Positions 24,829 to 33,597 of a stretch of 64,000 bases of DNA are shown in pieces. Position 1 is the first letter of the stretch. Each line of letters starts with the position of its first letter. Made by a program: the position numbers and the translations under genes. Origin of the DNA: Maridesulfovibrio zosterae DSM 11974 (lineage in GTDB: Bacteria; Desulfobacterota; Desulfovibrionia; Desulfovibrionales; Desulfovibrionaceae); NCBI RefSeq assembly GCF_000425265.1, contig NZ_KE384342.1:337528-401527 (forward strand), written 5' to 3'. The notes below the pieces were generated by a model, which was not told where the DNA came from, did not search any database, and saw only the letters and a list, made by a program, of their open reading frames with translations.

Positions 24829-26205
24829 ATGAAAAAAATATTTGATTTAAAAATAATGGGAGTGACACTGATTTTATTTTCAGTGGTCATGTTCAGTCTA
24901 TTTAAAGCTGGAAATGCTCTGGCTGGTGATTCTCTCACAATAGATATTTACGGTCCGGGGCAACGTAAAGTTAATGTTATTTTACTTCCTCCTAAAACAG
25001 TTCCTGAAGGAAAGTATAAAGATTCAAAAGAAAGCAATTTACCACTTCCTGCTGAGTCTGCAATGTTTGCGGCTGAAATTTCCAAGGATCTTACTTTTCT
25101 GCCATTTCTGAATATTGTTCCCATAGCAGATATTCTTGGCGGAGATCCGTCGCGTGGAGTCCGTCCCGGTGATATTGACGTGAAGCCACTGAGGCTGTCC
25201 AAGGTGGATTTGGCAATAACAACTGGCTGGGAAATTCGCCCGAATGGTGAGAAAAATCTTCTGCTTCGTTGTATTGGAACTTTTAATGGACGCACTATTC
25301 TTGGCAAGAAATATTCCATGGTAACTGAAGAGATGCTTCCACGCATTGCTGATAGGTTCAGTTCCCACCTTATGCGTGTTTTAACCGGGCGCGATGGTTT
25401 CTTTGAGTCAAAAATAGCTTTTGTCCGTAAGGTTGGTAAGAATAAAGAGATATACACTGTCAGTCCACAAGGGCGTAATTTGCGGCAAATAAGTGCGTTA
25501 GGTGGCGTGAATTTAAGCCCTAACTGGTCGCCTGATGGGAATAAATTGATCTTTACCAGATTGGGATCCCGTCAGCATTTGCTGTGTGTGTGGGATAGTG
25601 CAACAGGTAGAATTGATCAAAAGAGTCTGCCGGGAAATACCGTCATCGGGCCTACTTTTCTACCTGACGGTGATATCGCTGCAACTCTTACCATGAACGG
25701 TAATTCAGACATTTTTCTGATAAGTAGTAAATACAAGCCTAAAAAAGCTCTTGCTAAGAGTTGGGCCATCGAAGTTTCACCTGATTTTGATCGTACCGGC
25801 GATAAGATGGTTTTTACTTCTGCACGGTTCGGTAATCCGCATATTTTTATGCTTGATTTGAAGAGTGGGGCAGTTACCCGTGTGACTACAGAAGGGAAAT
25901 ATAATACAAATCCTACTATCAGTCCTGATGGAAGGTATATAGCTTTTTCCCGTCAGACTCCGCTTGGGCATCGAATATTTGTTCATGACATGACTAGCGG
26001 AAGGGAGCGCCAGCTTACCTTCGGACCAGGGAATGATGAAGACCCTGCTTTTGGTCCTGACGGATATTTTTTAGCCTTTTCTTCGAGCAGAACAGGTAAA
26101 TATCAGATCTATATGACAACAAGGCATGGAGATTCAGCAAAGCTTGTTCCAACTGGAAGTGGTATTGCCATGGCTCCTGCGTGGGGAAAGGCAGGAAAAT
26201 CATAG
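24829..26205 (+). CDS. tolB: TolB periplasmic beta-propeller protein
   Basis: 458 residues: signal peptide (about 1-32, ending GNALA), an N-terminal alpha/beta domain (to about 190), and a six-bladed propeller whose blades carry repeats such as LSPNWSPDGNKLIFTR, VSPDFDRTGDKMVFTS, TNPTISPDGRYIAFSR and DPAFGPDGYFLAFSS. It binds Pal and colipids and hands force from TolA to the outer membrane. It lies 15 bp after tolA. The next gene, pal, is 154 bp away. Confidence 0.92.
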   Translation: MKKIFDLKIMGVTLILFSVVMFSLFKAGNALAGDSLTIDIYGPGQRKVNVILLPPKTVPEGKYKDSKESNLPLPAESAMFAAEISKDLTFLPFLNIVPIADILGGDPSRGVRPGDIDVKPLRLSKVDLAITTGWEIRPNGEKNLLLRCIGTFNGRTILGKKYSMVTEEMLPRIADRFSSHLMRVLTGRDGFFESKIAFVRKVGKNKEIYTVSPQGRNLRQISALGGVNLSPNWSPDGNKLIFTRLGSRQHLLCVWDSATGRIDQKSLPGNTVIGPTFLPDGDIAATLTMNGNSDIFLISSKYKPKKALAKSWAIEVSPDFDRTGDKMVFTSARFGNPHIFMLDLKSGAVTRVTTEGKYNTNPTISPDGRYIAFSRQTPLGHRIFVHDMTSGRERQLTFGPGNDEDPAFGPDGYFLAFSSSRTGKYQIYMTTRHGDSAKLVPTGSGIAMAPAWGKAGKS

Positions 26206-26359
26206 TAAAATCTTGTTTTAACAGGTTTGTTGCAGTCATGACTTGATTTTTTTACAAAACACTTTAGTGTCGAAATATTGGAAGTTATAAATTAGAGTGC
26301 TATTCTCACAAGGCGTGGACAAACTCCTGTCCTTTAAAGTTCCTGTATCAGGAGGGCAA

Positions 26360-26950
26360 ATGAAAGCTAGAGCTATAATTTTGTGTTTGGCGTTTGTACT
26401 GTTGGCCGGAATAGGTTCCGGATGTTCTAAAAAGCGTGTTGAGTCTTCCCCTGCCAGCCCAGCTGTCGAGCAGAGAATGACTGAGCAAAAGGATAATGAG
26501 CAGTTACGGCTTGAAGAACAGGCTAGACTGGAAAAAGAAAAAGCTCTTCAGGAGCAGGCGCTTAAAGAAGAGCAGATGGCTGCGGCAGCAAAGAAAGAGT
26601 TTAATGATGCTATTGTTGAACTTGGCAATATGGTTCATTTTGATTTTGATTCATTCGAAATTAAAGAAGAGTATCGTCCATTGTTGCAGGCTAAAGCCGA
26701 AGTGCTTAAAAAATATGATAATGTTACCATGGTTATCGAAGGTTATTGTGATGAACGCGGTACTGAAGAATATAACCTTGCACTTGGTGAACGTCGCGCT
26801 CGCGCTGCGTATGAATTTCTTATCCTGCTCGGTGTTGCTCCAGAGAGGCTCAGTATTGTAAGTTTTGGTGAAGAAGATCCTATTGACCAGGGTCATAACG
26901 AAACTGCATGGGCACAGAATAGAAGAGCACAATTCAGACTAACTTATTAG
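26360..26950 (+). CDS. pal: Peptidoglycan-associated lipoprotein Pal
   Basis: An outer-membrane lipoprotein of 196 residues that binds peptidoglycan through an OmpA domain. The lipobox is IGSGC at about residue 22-26. A Glu/Gln/Lys-rich helical linker follows (EEQARLEKEKALQEQALKEE). The OmpA domain (about 85-196) has VHFDFDSFEI, VIEGYCDERGTEEYNLALGERRA and the closing AQNRRAQF. The ATG at 26360 has AGGAGGG immediately upstream; in-frame sequence before it is not coding-like. It completes the Tol-Pal operon and a strong terminator follows. Confidence 0.94.
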   Translation: MKARAIILCLAFVLLAGIGSGCSKKRVESSPASPAVEQRMTEQKDNEQLRLEEQARLEKEKALQEQALKEEQMAAAAKKEFNDAIVELGNMVHFDFDSFEIKEEYRPLLQAKAEVLKKYDNVTMVIEGYCDERGTEEYNLALGERRARAAYEFLILLGVAPERLSIVSFGEEDPIDQGHNETAWAQNRRAQFRLTY

Positions 26951-26970
26951 TCTTTCAAGTATTTATAAAT

Positions 26971-27016
26971 ATACCCCCCCATCTCTTCTTACTGAGAGAT
27001 GGGGGGTATTTTTTTG
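26971..27016 (+). terminator. Terminator after pal
   Basis: ATACCCCCC(C)ATCTCT paired with AGAGATGGGGGGTAT (one bulged C), followed by a T-run. Closes tolQRAB-pal. Confidence 0.9.
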
Positions 27017-27164
27017 CTATAATTTTTTTGAACCAAGGTGTAGAAGTCTTCTTTTCAGAAAATAAACCAGAGAATTCAGTCTGCTTCCAGAAAACTATTT
27101 TATGTCTACAATTAAATTTTATACAGAATTTGAAATGGTCTGCTGTCCGGGATGATGGATAAAA

Positions 27165-27629
27165 TTAGGTCAGATATCTGAGTAATTCTACTCCAATCAT
27201 AGCATAAATTCCAGCGAAGACATCATCTATCATGACTCCATAGCCTGATTTTAGCCATGTTTCAGATGCTCTTACAGGCCAGGGCTTAAAAATATCGAAA
27301 ATTCTAAAAAGGATGAATCCGGCGATAACATGCCAGGAGACTATTCCGGGGAAGGGTAAAAAAACAATCCATTGGCCGAGAACTTCGTCAATGACGACTG
27401 AACTCGGGTCTTTTTCTCCCAGCTCAATTTCAGCAGCAGAACAGGCCATTGCACCATAATAGAACAAAAGGCCCAGTACAATGAATCTTAAAGGGATAGG
27501 GAGTGGAAAAAAAAGGAATGGAGCAGTTATAATTGCAGCTGCTGATCCCCATGTTCCCGGTGCCTTAGGCAGGAAACCGACAGGACCAAGAGTTGCAATC
27601 TTGGTAAGGTTTATCTTTAAATTTTTCAT
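27165..27629 (-). CDS. pgpA: Phosphatidylglycerophosphatase A
   Basis: An inner-membrane enzyme dephosphorylating phosphatidylglycerol phosphate, 154 residues. The family pattern is clear: GPVGFLPKAPGTWGSAAAI (N-term), EKDPSSVVIDEVLGQW (catalytic Asp/Glu), FRIFDIFKPWPVRASE and the closing GVMIDDVFAGIYAMIGV. Several hydrophobic segments (35-60, 95-110, 135-150) are membrane helices. The ribosome site is weak. It is encoded alone on the minus strand, converging on the pal terminator. Confidence 0.93.
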   Translation of the reverse strand: MKNLKINLTKIATLGPVGFLPKAPGTWGSAAAIITAPFLFFPLPIPLRFIVLGLLFYYGAMACSAAEIELGEKDPSSVVIDEVLGQWIVFLPFPGIVSWHVIAGFILFRIFDIFKPWPVRASETWLKSGYGVMIDDVFAGIYAMIGVELLRYLT

Positions 27630-27667
27630 GCGGCTATTATCTACTTTACAGCCTCAAAAGTCCAGAG

Positions 27668-27709
27668 TGACTTGAGGAAGAATCGTTATAACGAATCATC
27701 CTCAAGTCA
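27668..27709 (-). terminator. Long inverted repeat, probable terminator
   Basis: TGACTTGAGGA and its perfect complement flank a 20-bp centre which itself contains the palindrome TCGTTATAACGA. It follows the CII-like gene by 20 bp. No strong T-run follows, so a regulatory rather than terminating role is possible. Confidence 0.5.
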
Positions 27710-27729
27710 GATATTTAATATATTCATTA

Positions 27730-27978
27730 TTAATTTGTTCTGGGCTTAAGAGTATAGCCAATGGATTGTGCAATATACTCAAGTGGTTTTACTTCATTAG
27801 TGGCTTTTAGAATATCAAGTAGTGTTCCTGCACCAAGTTTTGCATTATCATCAAATGGATTTATTTCTCTAAGTAAAGTTGAATATGGCTTTCCGATAGT
27901 CTGAGCCACTTCTTTTGCTGGTTTGTTTCCAGTAAGAACTATATCCTGTGTAACTTTAGTAATTGATTCAAGATCCAT
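27730..27978 (-). CDS. Small phage CII-like regulatory protein
   Basis: 82 residues resembling the phage regulatory CII/CP76 family: KPAKEVAQTIGKPYSTLLREINPFDDNAKLGAGTLLDILKATNEVKPLEYIAQSIGY. The family combines a DNA-binding helix-turn-helix with an Asn-Pro-x-Asp-Asp segment, and is common as a stand-alone gene in Desulfovibrio. GGAGAAAG precedes the ATG. It is flanked by non-phage genes, so it may be a domesticated remnant or a chromosomal regulator; the target is unknown. Confidence 0.72.
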   Translation of the reverse strand: MDLESITKVTQDIVLTGNKPAKEVAQTIGKPYSTLLREINPFDDNAKLGAGTLLDILKATNEVKPLEYIAQSIGYTLKPRTN

Positions 27979-28166
27979 CTCTTTCTCCTTCTTAATGCTT
28001 ATTAGAATATTTTCTCATTCTTCAATTACATTATTAGCAGATAGTAAGGATCTGTAAACGGGGGAATCTTTGTATTTACGGCTTATAAGTTAGTATATGA
28101 GGGTAGGGTTTTTCAGGTTAGGGAGGGTTTTTACAGTGGGGTTTCTGTTTATGCTGAATAAGTCTC

Positions 28167-30347
28167 CTATTCAGCATTTAAAAAATCAAGAAACTCATCT
28201 TTGGGAATAGGCTTGCTATAGTAGTAACCTTGAATAAGATCGCATCCTTCTTTAGTTAGGAGCTCGACCTGATCCAGATCTTCAACTCCCTCTGCAACAA
28301 CCTTTAGTCCCATGTGCTTAGCCATACTTATTATGGCACACACAATAGCTAAATCATTGTGGTCATTCATGATGTCATTTACAAAAGATCCGTCTATTTT
28401 TAATGTTTTAATAGGCAGTTTTTTTAAATAGCTTAAAGAAGAGTAGCCAGTACCAAAGTCATCAATTGAACATGAAATTCCTGACGAGCATAATTTATCG
28501 AGAATATGTGTATTTTTTTCTACATCGTTCATCAGTAGAGATTCTGTTATTTCAATTTCAAGTTTTTCTTTAGCGATGTTACTTGTGTCTAATATCTCAA
28601 AAATTGTGCTTGCAAAGTTCGGGTCTTCCAGTTCTTTTGCTGAGACGTTGACTGAGACTATAAGATTATCATGACCTGCAGATTCCCAGATCGTCATATC
28701 TTTAACCGCTTGCCTGATTATACTGCTATCCAGTTCGTGAATCAGGTTTAGTTCTTCAGCAAGAGTAATAAATTCTGATGGCGGAACTATTTTTCCATCA
28801 GCCTTAACCCATCGGGCTAATGCTTCCATTCCTACGATTTTACCTGTTTCACAGCTTACTTTTGCCTGATAAAACGGAACAAATTCACCGTTGGCAAGTC
28901 CTTTGCGTATGGCCGATTCCATGTCAATTTTACGCTGGGCCATGACTTTCATCTGGGAAGTGTAAAATCTGAAATTATCAAGCCTGCTTCCTTTTACCTG
29001 ATGCATGGCTGTGTCAGCATGTAGTATCAACTGGTCAGGGGATTCTGTATCTTCAGGAAAAATGGCAATACCAATGCTGGAGTTAATGAAGATTTCGCTA
29101 CCATCAATTATAAAAGGATTTTGCATCGTTTCATTAATTTTTTGTGCGAAACTGATAATACTATTCATATTTTCGCAACTGATAAGAGCTATTGCGAATT
29201 CATCACTTCCTAAACGTGCAAGCAGGTCTGAATCTTTCAGTGTGGATTTGAGACGTTCACTGATTTGTTTAAGGAGATTATCTCCAACATTATATCCTTT
29301 AGAATCATTGACCTTTTTAAAGTCATCAAGATCCATGTAGAGAAGGGCAATCTGAGTGTTATTTTTCTTAGCTTTTTCAATTGCTCTTCTCAATCTGTCA
29401 GTAAACAGCTTCCGATTAGGTAGGTTTGTTAAAACATCATGATAGGCATAAAAGTGAATTTTATCTTCTTTGCGTTTGAGTTCACTCAGGTCGTTATTTA
29501 CACCTACATAGTGAGTAATCTCACCGTCAGAATTATAGATTGCACTGATACATAATCTTTGTGGGTATATCTCACCACTTTTGCGTCTATTCCATAATTC
29601 TCCAGACCATAATCCGGTCTGTTCAATTGTCTCCCACATTTTCTTATAAAAATCCGGTTCATGGTAATTGGATTTAAGAACTCGCGGATTTTCACCTCTT
29701 ATATCGTCTAAGGTGTACCCTGTTATTTCTGTAAAAGCCGGGTTTATCTGAAGCGCTTTTCCCTTTTTATCAGTAATAATGATTCCATCAAGGGTATTAT
29801 CAAATACGTGCTGCATAAATTGCAGATTCACGTTTGATTCGTGGATAGTCTTATCTTGTGTCTTGATCCACTGAGCAAGTTTTTCACTGGATTCTTGGAG
29901 TTTCTGTTCATAGGATTTAAATTCAGTTATATCTGAACTCAGAATACCTATTCCAAGTAGATTTCCAGAATCGTCTCTAATAGGAAATTTTTTGGAGTAA
30001 AATATAATATTTTGATTATTCGGTAATAATAAACTTCCCTCAGCAACCACATACTGTCCGGTCGGAAGATTTGCTGCTTTTCGATCTGAAGCTTCGATTG
30101 CTTCAATCTGCTCTGCGGAGGCAAAAGGCTTAAGAACTTCAGAGTCTTTTTTGCCAATAATTTTAGACTGATCGTCTATTTTGAGAAGATTTAAAAAAAG
30201 TGTGTTTATATTTAAATACTTGAAATCAGAATCTTTGATTATTGCTATATGGCTGGCGCTATCAAAAAAGCGATAGAGAATTTCGGGGATGTTTTTATTG
30301 ATCAGTGAGGATTTTTTTAATCCTGATTGTGATTTATTTTCAATCAT
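28167..30347 (-). CDS. PAS-PAS-GGDEF-EAL protein (cyclic di-GMP turnover)
   Basis: 726 residues. Two PAS domains (about 20-145; about 175-300, with DGIIITDKKGKALQINPAFTEITGYTLDDIRG) are followed by GGDEF (about 305-465) and EAL (about 485-726). The GGDEF motif reads LARLGSDEFAI, that is GSDEF, altered at the second Gly, so cyclase activity is doubtful. The EAL domain has MEALARW, the IDDFGTGYSSLSYLKKLPI loop and KIDGSFV, and looks active as a phosphodiesterase. No membrane segment, so it is a cytoplasmic sensor; whether the PAS binds haem, flavin or nothing is unknown. Confidence 0.88.
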   Translation of the reverse strand: MIENKSQSGLKKSSLINKNIPEILYRFFDSASHIAIIKDSDFKYLNINTLFLNLLKIDDQSKIIGKKDSEVLKPFASAEQIEAIEASDRKAANLPTGQYVVAEGSLLLPNNQNIIFYSKKFPIRDDSGNLLGIGILSSDITEFKSYEQKLQESSEKLAQWIKTQDKTIHESNVNLQFMQHVFDNTLDGIIITDKKGKALQINPAFTEITGYTLDDIRGENPRVLKSNYHEPDFYKKMWETIEQTGLWSGELWNRRKSGEIYPQRLCISAIYNSDGEITHYVGVNNDLSELKRKEDKIHFYAYHDVLTNLPNRKLFTDRLRRAIEKAKKNNTQIALLYMDLDDFKKVNDSKGYNVGDNLLKQISERLKSTLKDSDLLARLGSDEFAIALISCENMNSIISFAQKINETMQNPFIIDGSEIFINSSIGIAIFPEDTESPDQLILHADTAMHQVKGSRLDNFRFYTSQMKVMAQRKIDMESAIRKGLANGEFVPFYQAKVSCETGKIVGMEALARWVKADGKIVPPSEFITLAEELNLIHELDSSIIRQAVKDMTIWESAGHDNLIVSVNVSAKELEDPNFASTIFEILDTSNIAKEKLEIEITESLLMNDVEKNTHILDKLCSSGISCSIDDFGTGYSSLSYLKKLPIKTLKIDGSFVNDIMNDHNDLAIVCAIISMAKHMGLKVVAEGVEDLDQVELLTKEGCDLIQGYYYSKPIPKDEFLDFLNAE

Positions 30348-30452
30348 ATGAGAACCTTGTTCATAAAAATATATTACAAATCGACTGGTTATTGATTTTA
30401 TAAATTAGCATTGGCCTTGATAAAGCTCAACAGATTTTATTTTCAATGACAT

Positions 30453-31100
30453 CTATAAATTAGGTGTTTTTATAGCAATTGCACGTACCGGTGAACCATC
30501 AGAATTTTTAAATTTTATAGGAAGGCAAGAGAATATAAAGTCGTCAGTTTGGAGGAGATGCAGGTTAGTTAAATTTTCAATTATGATCATTCCAGTTTCG
30601 AGAAGTATTTTGTGTATTATGAAATCTTTTTCTTCCGGCAGATCAATAGAGATGGTGTCAACCCCGATCCCTTTAAGGTTGAAATCTGAAAGCCAGCTTG
30701 CAGCCTCCGGAGTCAGTCCTGGGTAGTCAGCAAAGTATTTGTCTTTTCCCCAATTTTGGGACCATCCTGTGTTCAGGATTACAAAATCATTTGTGCTTAA
30801 TTCAGCTTCAAAAAGAATCATATCGTCAATGCAGATTCTTCTATCTTTTTTATGAGTACAGTCAAGGACAAAAGCACTTCCACAAAATTGATTAATATCC
30901 AGTTGTTCAAGAGTACGGGCCCCTTTAAGCATATGGGCCGGAGCATCAATATGTGTGCCTGTATGTGAAAATAAAGTGAGCTTATGTTCTAGGAAACCAT
31001 CGTTATCAATGGTAAAAACATCTTCTGATTTTGGCTTTTCTGTGCCCGGATAAACAGGCATATCATTAGTGATGAGGTGCGTGAGATCAATAATTTCCAT
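30453..31100 (-). CDS. Cyclase-family / kynurenine formamidase-like metallohydrolase
   Basis: 215 residues of the KynB-like (cyclase) fold, zinc or manganese dependent. Key motif HTGTHIDAPAHML supplies His and Asp ligands (about 47-58), preceded by DLTHLITNDMPVYPG. GVDTISIDLPEE and the C-terminal HLLQTDDFIFSCLPIKFKNSDGSPVRAIA are family features. It may hydrolyse N-formylkynurenine or another amide; no tryptophan pathway genes are near. GGAAAAAC before the ATG is a moderate ribosome site. Confidence 0.82.
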   Translation of the reverse strand: MEIIDLTHLITNDMPVYPGTEKPKSEDVFTIDNDGFLEHKLTLFSHTGTHIDAPAHMLKGARTLEQLDINQFCGSAFVLDCTHKKDRRICIDDMILFEAELSTNDFVILNTGWSQNWGKDKYFADYPGLTPEAASWLSDFNLKGIGVDTISIDLPEEKDFIIHKILLETGMIIIENLTNLHLLQTDDFIFSCLPIKFKNSDGSPVRAIAIKTPNL

Positions 31101-31154
31101 TGTTTTTCCTATGCATTTTAAATGCTGTCTGTAGGTCTATTTCGTGGAAGAAAT

Positions 31155-31286
31155 ATTCCCACCATATTGGGTCCCAATTTTTACATTTTCGGCTACTTCA
31201 AAATAAATACGGGTTTTCAATGAAAAGAGCAGCCAAGCCGGCAATGGCTTGAGGACAGAAGATGTGTATGGTCTTTGTGATAGACT
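31155..31286 (-). pseudogene. Decayed fragment of a DUF2007-family gene 3' end
   Basis: The 104 bp at 31155-31258 match the 3' end of the intact gene at 32595-32993 without gaps (32597-32700), with about 85 identical positions. Weaker similarity extends to about 31286. Translated, the fragment reads PQAIAGLAALFIENPYLF then a TGA at the place of the first zinc-ribbon Cys, and SSRKCKNWDPIWWE with the second ligand Cys changed to Trp. So it is a broken copy of the same C-terminal membrane helix plus zinc ribbon. Both copies have the same orientation and bracket the alpha/beta hydrolase. Confidence 0.85.
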
Positions 31287-31368
31287 CCCATACTGAATCT
31301 TTTTACAGATTATTGCAGTACATTCAACCTCCAACAGTCTGGCAGAATTTGTCCTTTTCTGAATTTAT

Positions 31369-32403
31369 TTAATGCCCTAGAGAATCGGTTAGAAATTTTA
31401 CAATTTCCTCATTCATCTCTTTATGAAATGCTATGCGATCAAATCCATAGGGGTCTTCTGCAGGAGCACCGACAATTGTTTTTCTGTCCTTAGGAAATGG
31501 CGCGAGAAAAGAGTAGTGTCCAGCCTTTTTGACCACGATACACTTCGATTGCAAAGGCAACTTTCGTTTAATTGCATCTGCATGACATGGATAGAGTAGA
31601 ATGTCGTCTTTTTCAGCACGAAATATCAAAACTGGAACCGTAACATTTAACAATGATGTTTTGTCACGAAACAATACGCCTACAGGGGCCATCAAAACGG
31701 CTGCTTTAATCCTCGTATCCCTGAAATATCCCAAAGGATCTTTTTTGTTTCTTTGTGTACTAGAGAGCACTCTCTGTCGTTTAAGGTCGAAACTATCATA
31801 TATGCCGCAAAATCTGGTCGCATCGTTTTGATCTTCGCAATAAGCAGTAATACCGCTCATATCCGGTAGTCCTCCGACCAGAGCTAATGCTGTATACCCT
31901 CCTGTTGAATGGCCAATTATGCTAATTCTTTTATCGTCGATTGAGTGTGCGTATGCAGTGTTTTTCAAGATCCAATCCAGCACCGTTGAAACATGTTGCG
32001 GGCGATTGATCCAATTGTCTCTAGTTCTGCCCGCAGAATCATCTAAGAAGTTGTTTTTTGGGTGTAGCAGAGAAACAACCATATACCCTCGGTTAGCCAA
32101 ATATATGGCAGTGTCACGGTGTCCCATATGACTGCCTCTAGAGCCGTGTGAGATCACAACCAGTGGGTGTTTTCCTGCTTCAATCATTCCATCTTCTGCC
32201 ACTTCCAATTTATAAGGCCCAAAGACCCTTTTGTGTGTTTCAGCCGAAGTGGGATACCAGATAATTCCTTTGATTTGACTATTGGTGGGGCTGTATGTGG
32301 CAGAGAAAATGTGGATACCCACATTTGAAAGTTTTTGTGCTGCTAATGACTGTGATGGAGATATGATCATTAACAACATTGATGCCAGAATAAAAAAACG
32401 CAT
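31369..32403 (-). CDS. Secreted alpha/beta hydrolase (dienelactone hydrolase/PAF-acetylhydrolase-like)
   Basis: About 344 residues from the ATG at 32403 (AGGAG upstream; a TTG at 32406 is the alternative). Signal peptide about 1-22 ending SLAA. Nucleophile elbow IIGHSTGGYTALAL (Ser in GHSTGG, about 166), oxyanion loop VISHGSRGSHMGHRDTAIYLA, acid in FRAEKDDILLYP and catalytic His in KKAGHYSFLAPFP. The order fits platelet-activating-factor acetylhydrolase-like and dienelactone-hydrolase-like secreted enzymes. Substrate unknown. It sits between an intact and a broken DUF2007 copy, so it may have arrived with that duplication. Confidence 0.85.
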   Translation of the reverse strand: MRFFILASMLLMIISPSQSLAAQKLSNVGIHIFSATYSPTNSQIKGIIWYPTSAETHKRVFGPYKLEVAEDGMIEAGKHPLVVISHGSRGSHMGHRDTAIYLANRGYMVVSLLHPKNNFLDDSAGRTRDNWINRPQHVSTVLDWILKNTAYAHSIDDKRISIIGHSTGGYTALALVGGLPDMSGITAYCEDQNDATRFCGIYDSFDLKRQRVLSSTQRNKKDPLGYFRDTRIKAAVLMAPVGVLFRDKTSLLNVTVPVLIFRAEKDDILLYPCHADAIKRKLPLQSKCIVVKKAGHYSFLAPFPKDRKTIVGAPAEDPYGFDRIAFHKEMNEEIVKFLTDSLGH

Positions 32404-32594
32404 CAATCTTCTCCTAAATATTTCAAATTAATGATTATTTATGATGAATATGTCAGTGTAAAAAACTGTGCCTGTAAAAGAACAAATAATGGTCTGGTCG
32501 TGTTGTTTACGGTATTTTTAGTGGACTATACCATATTTTTTTTGATCCAGTGGGGTTTGCAGTGAGAGAATAGGATTCTTGAGCATGAAAAAAA

Positions 32595-32993
32595 TTATTC
32601 CCACCATATTTGGCCACAATCGTTACATTTTCGGCGACTACAAAATAGATATGGTATTCCAATGAAAAGGGCAGCTAAGATGGCAATCCCTTGAGGCCAG
32701 GGTATACGCATGATTTTAGTGCTGCCACATTCGGGGCATTTACCTATGCATATTGGGTCTTTCGTTTGTTTATGCTGTAAAGACTGCAGTATATCAACAG
32801 CTCGTTCAGCATCTCCTGTATATACACGAAGTCCAACTCCTCCATCAACTTGCGAAAGGTGCGGACGTATAGCAGTTATATTTTCACCATCTACAAAAGC
32901 CTCAATCCCTTCAGATTTTAGTTTCTGCTGTAACAGGCGTACTTCCCAGATAACAGTGCCTCTAAATATTGTTGTAAAGACAGGTTTAGGCAT
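32595..32993 (-). CDS. DUF2007 putative signal-transducing protein with C-terminal zinc ribbon
   Basis: 132 residues. The N-terminal DUF2007 domain (about 5-72, IWEVRLLQQKLKSEGIEAFVDGENI to VYTGDAERAVDILQSL) is PII-like in fold. A short zinc knuckle KCPECGSTKI (about 85) precedes a hydrophobic helix (IPWPQGIAILAALFIGIPYLF), and a second CxxC-type ribbon CSRRKCNDCGQIWWE ends the protein. It is probably a membrane-associated adaptor of unknown partner. A broken copy of its last third lies 1.3 kb downstream. The start has no clear ribosome site. Confidence 0.75.
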   Translation of the reverse strand: MPKPVFTTIFRGTVIWEVRLLQQKLKSEGIEAFVDGENITAIRPHLSQVDGGVGLRVYTGDAERAVDILQSLQHKQTKDPICIGKCPECGSTKIMRIPWPQGIAILAALFIGIPYLFCSRRKCNDCGQIWWE

Positions 32994-33208
32994 AATATTA
33001 AGTGTAAAAGAGTTAATGACGATCTAATGACGATTCAATTACTTCGTTGCTTAAAATAAACAAACTGAAGCAAGATTAGTTATTCACAGTTGTAGCAGTG
33101 TAAAAAACAGCTCTCAAGATATTTATTGCAAGATAATATGCATTTGCGATTAGTCTAGCTCATTTATTAGCATGCTATGTCTACCGCTTTTTTGAAATTG
33201 ACAGAAAC

Positions 33209-33258
33209 AAAAATGAATTATAAGTTCACTTTTAAAAATGAAGTTATAATTCATTTTT
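33209..33258 (+). promoter_or_regulatory. Tandem palindromic operators upstream of the TetR-type gene
   Basis: Two 15-bp near-palindromes, TGAATTATAAGTTCA (33214-33228) and TGAAGTTATAATTCA (33239-33253), are exact reverse complements and 25 bp apart centre to centre. Together they make a perfect 15-bp inverted repeat AAAAATGAATTATAA (33209-33223 with 33244-33258). They end 22 bp before the start codon, as expected for TetR autoregulation. Confidence 0.65.
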
Positions 33259-33279
33259 AGAATACAAAAAGGAGAGTTC

Positions 33280-33597
33280 ATGGTTCAGATGGTAAAAGAC
33301 ACTGTTCGAAATCAAATTAGGTTGGCGGCTGAGGAGATGTTCACTAACGCTGGTTTTAAGAAGACAACTTTGGTTGATATTACTCAAGAGGCAGATTCAG
33401 CGACAGGTACAATTTATGAATATTATCCAAATATGAAATCTCCTTTTAAGAGTATAATTACCGAAGAATTTGTCGAAGAGTTTTCCTCTTTGACTGGTAA
33501 GCTCATCTCATTCTTTATGCGTCCGGAAGGTTTTGACTTAACTCTGTCTTACGTGGATAGCAGTATCATAAAACTGCATAGGAGGCAGGCAAAATAA
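33280..33597 (+). CDS. Truncated-looking TetR-family regulator (105 aa)
   Basis: The first 50 residues are a TetR helix-turn-helix (RLAAEEMFTNAGFKKTTLVDITQEADSATGTIYEYYPNMKS), but only about 55 residues follow, against about 140 for a normal ligand-binding domain. They contain EEFVEEFSSLTGKLISFFMRPEGFDL and a short Lys/Arg tail. The ATG has AAGGAGAG. The stop overlaps the next start (TAATG), so the two are translationally coupled. Either the regulator is genuinely short, or its C-terminal half has been replaced. The tandem palindromes upstream are likely its binding sites. Confidence 0.65.
   Translation: MVQMVKDTVRNQIRLAAEEMFTNAGFKKTTLVDITQEADSATGTIYEYYPNMKSPFKSIITEEFVEEFSSLTGKLISFFMRPEGFDLTLSYVDSSIIKLHRRQAK

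Noticed and set aside
27730-27978. CII-like gene as evidence of a prophage
   Set aside because: No other phage gene, integrase or attachment repeat is present nearby.
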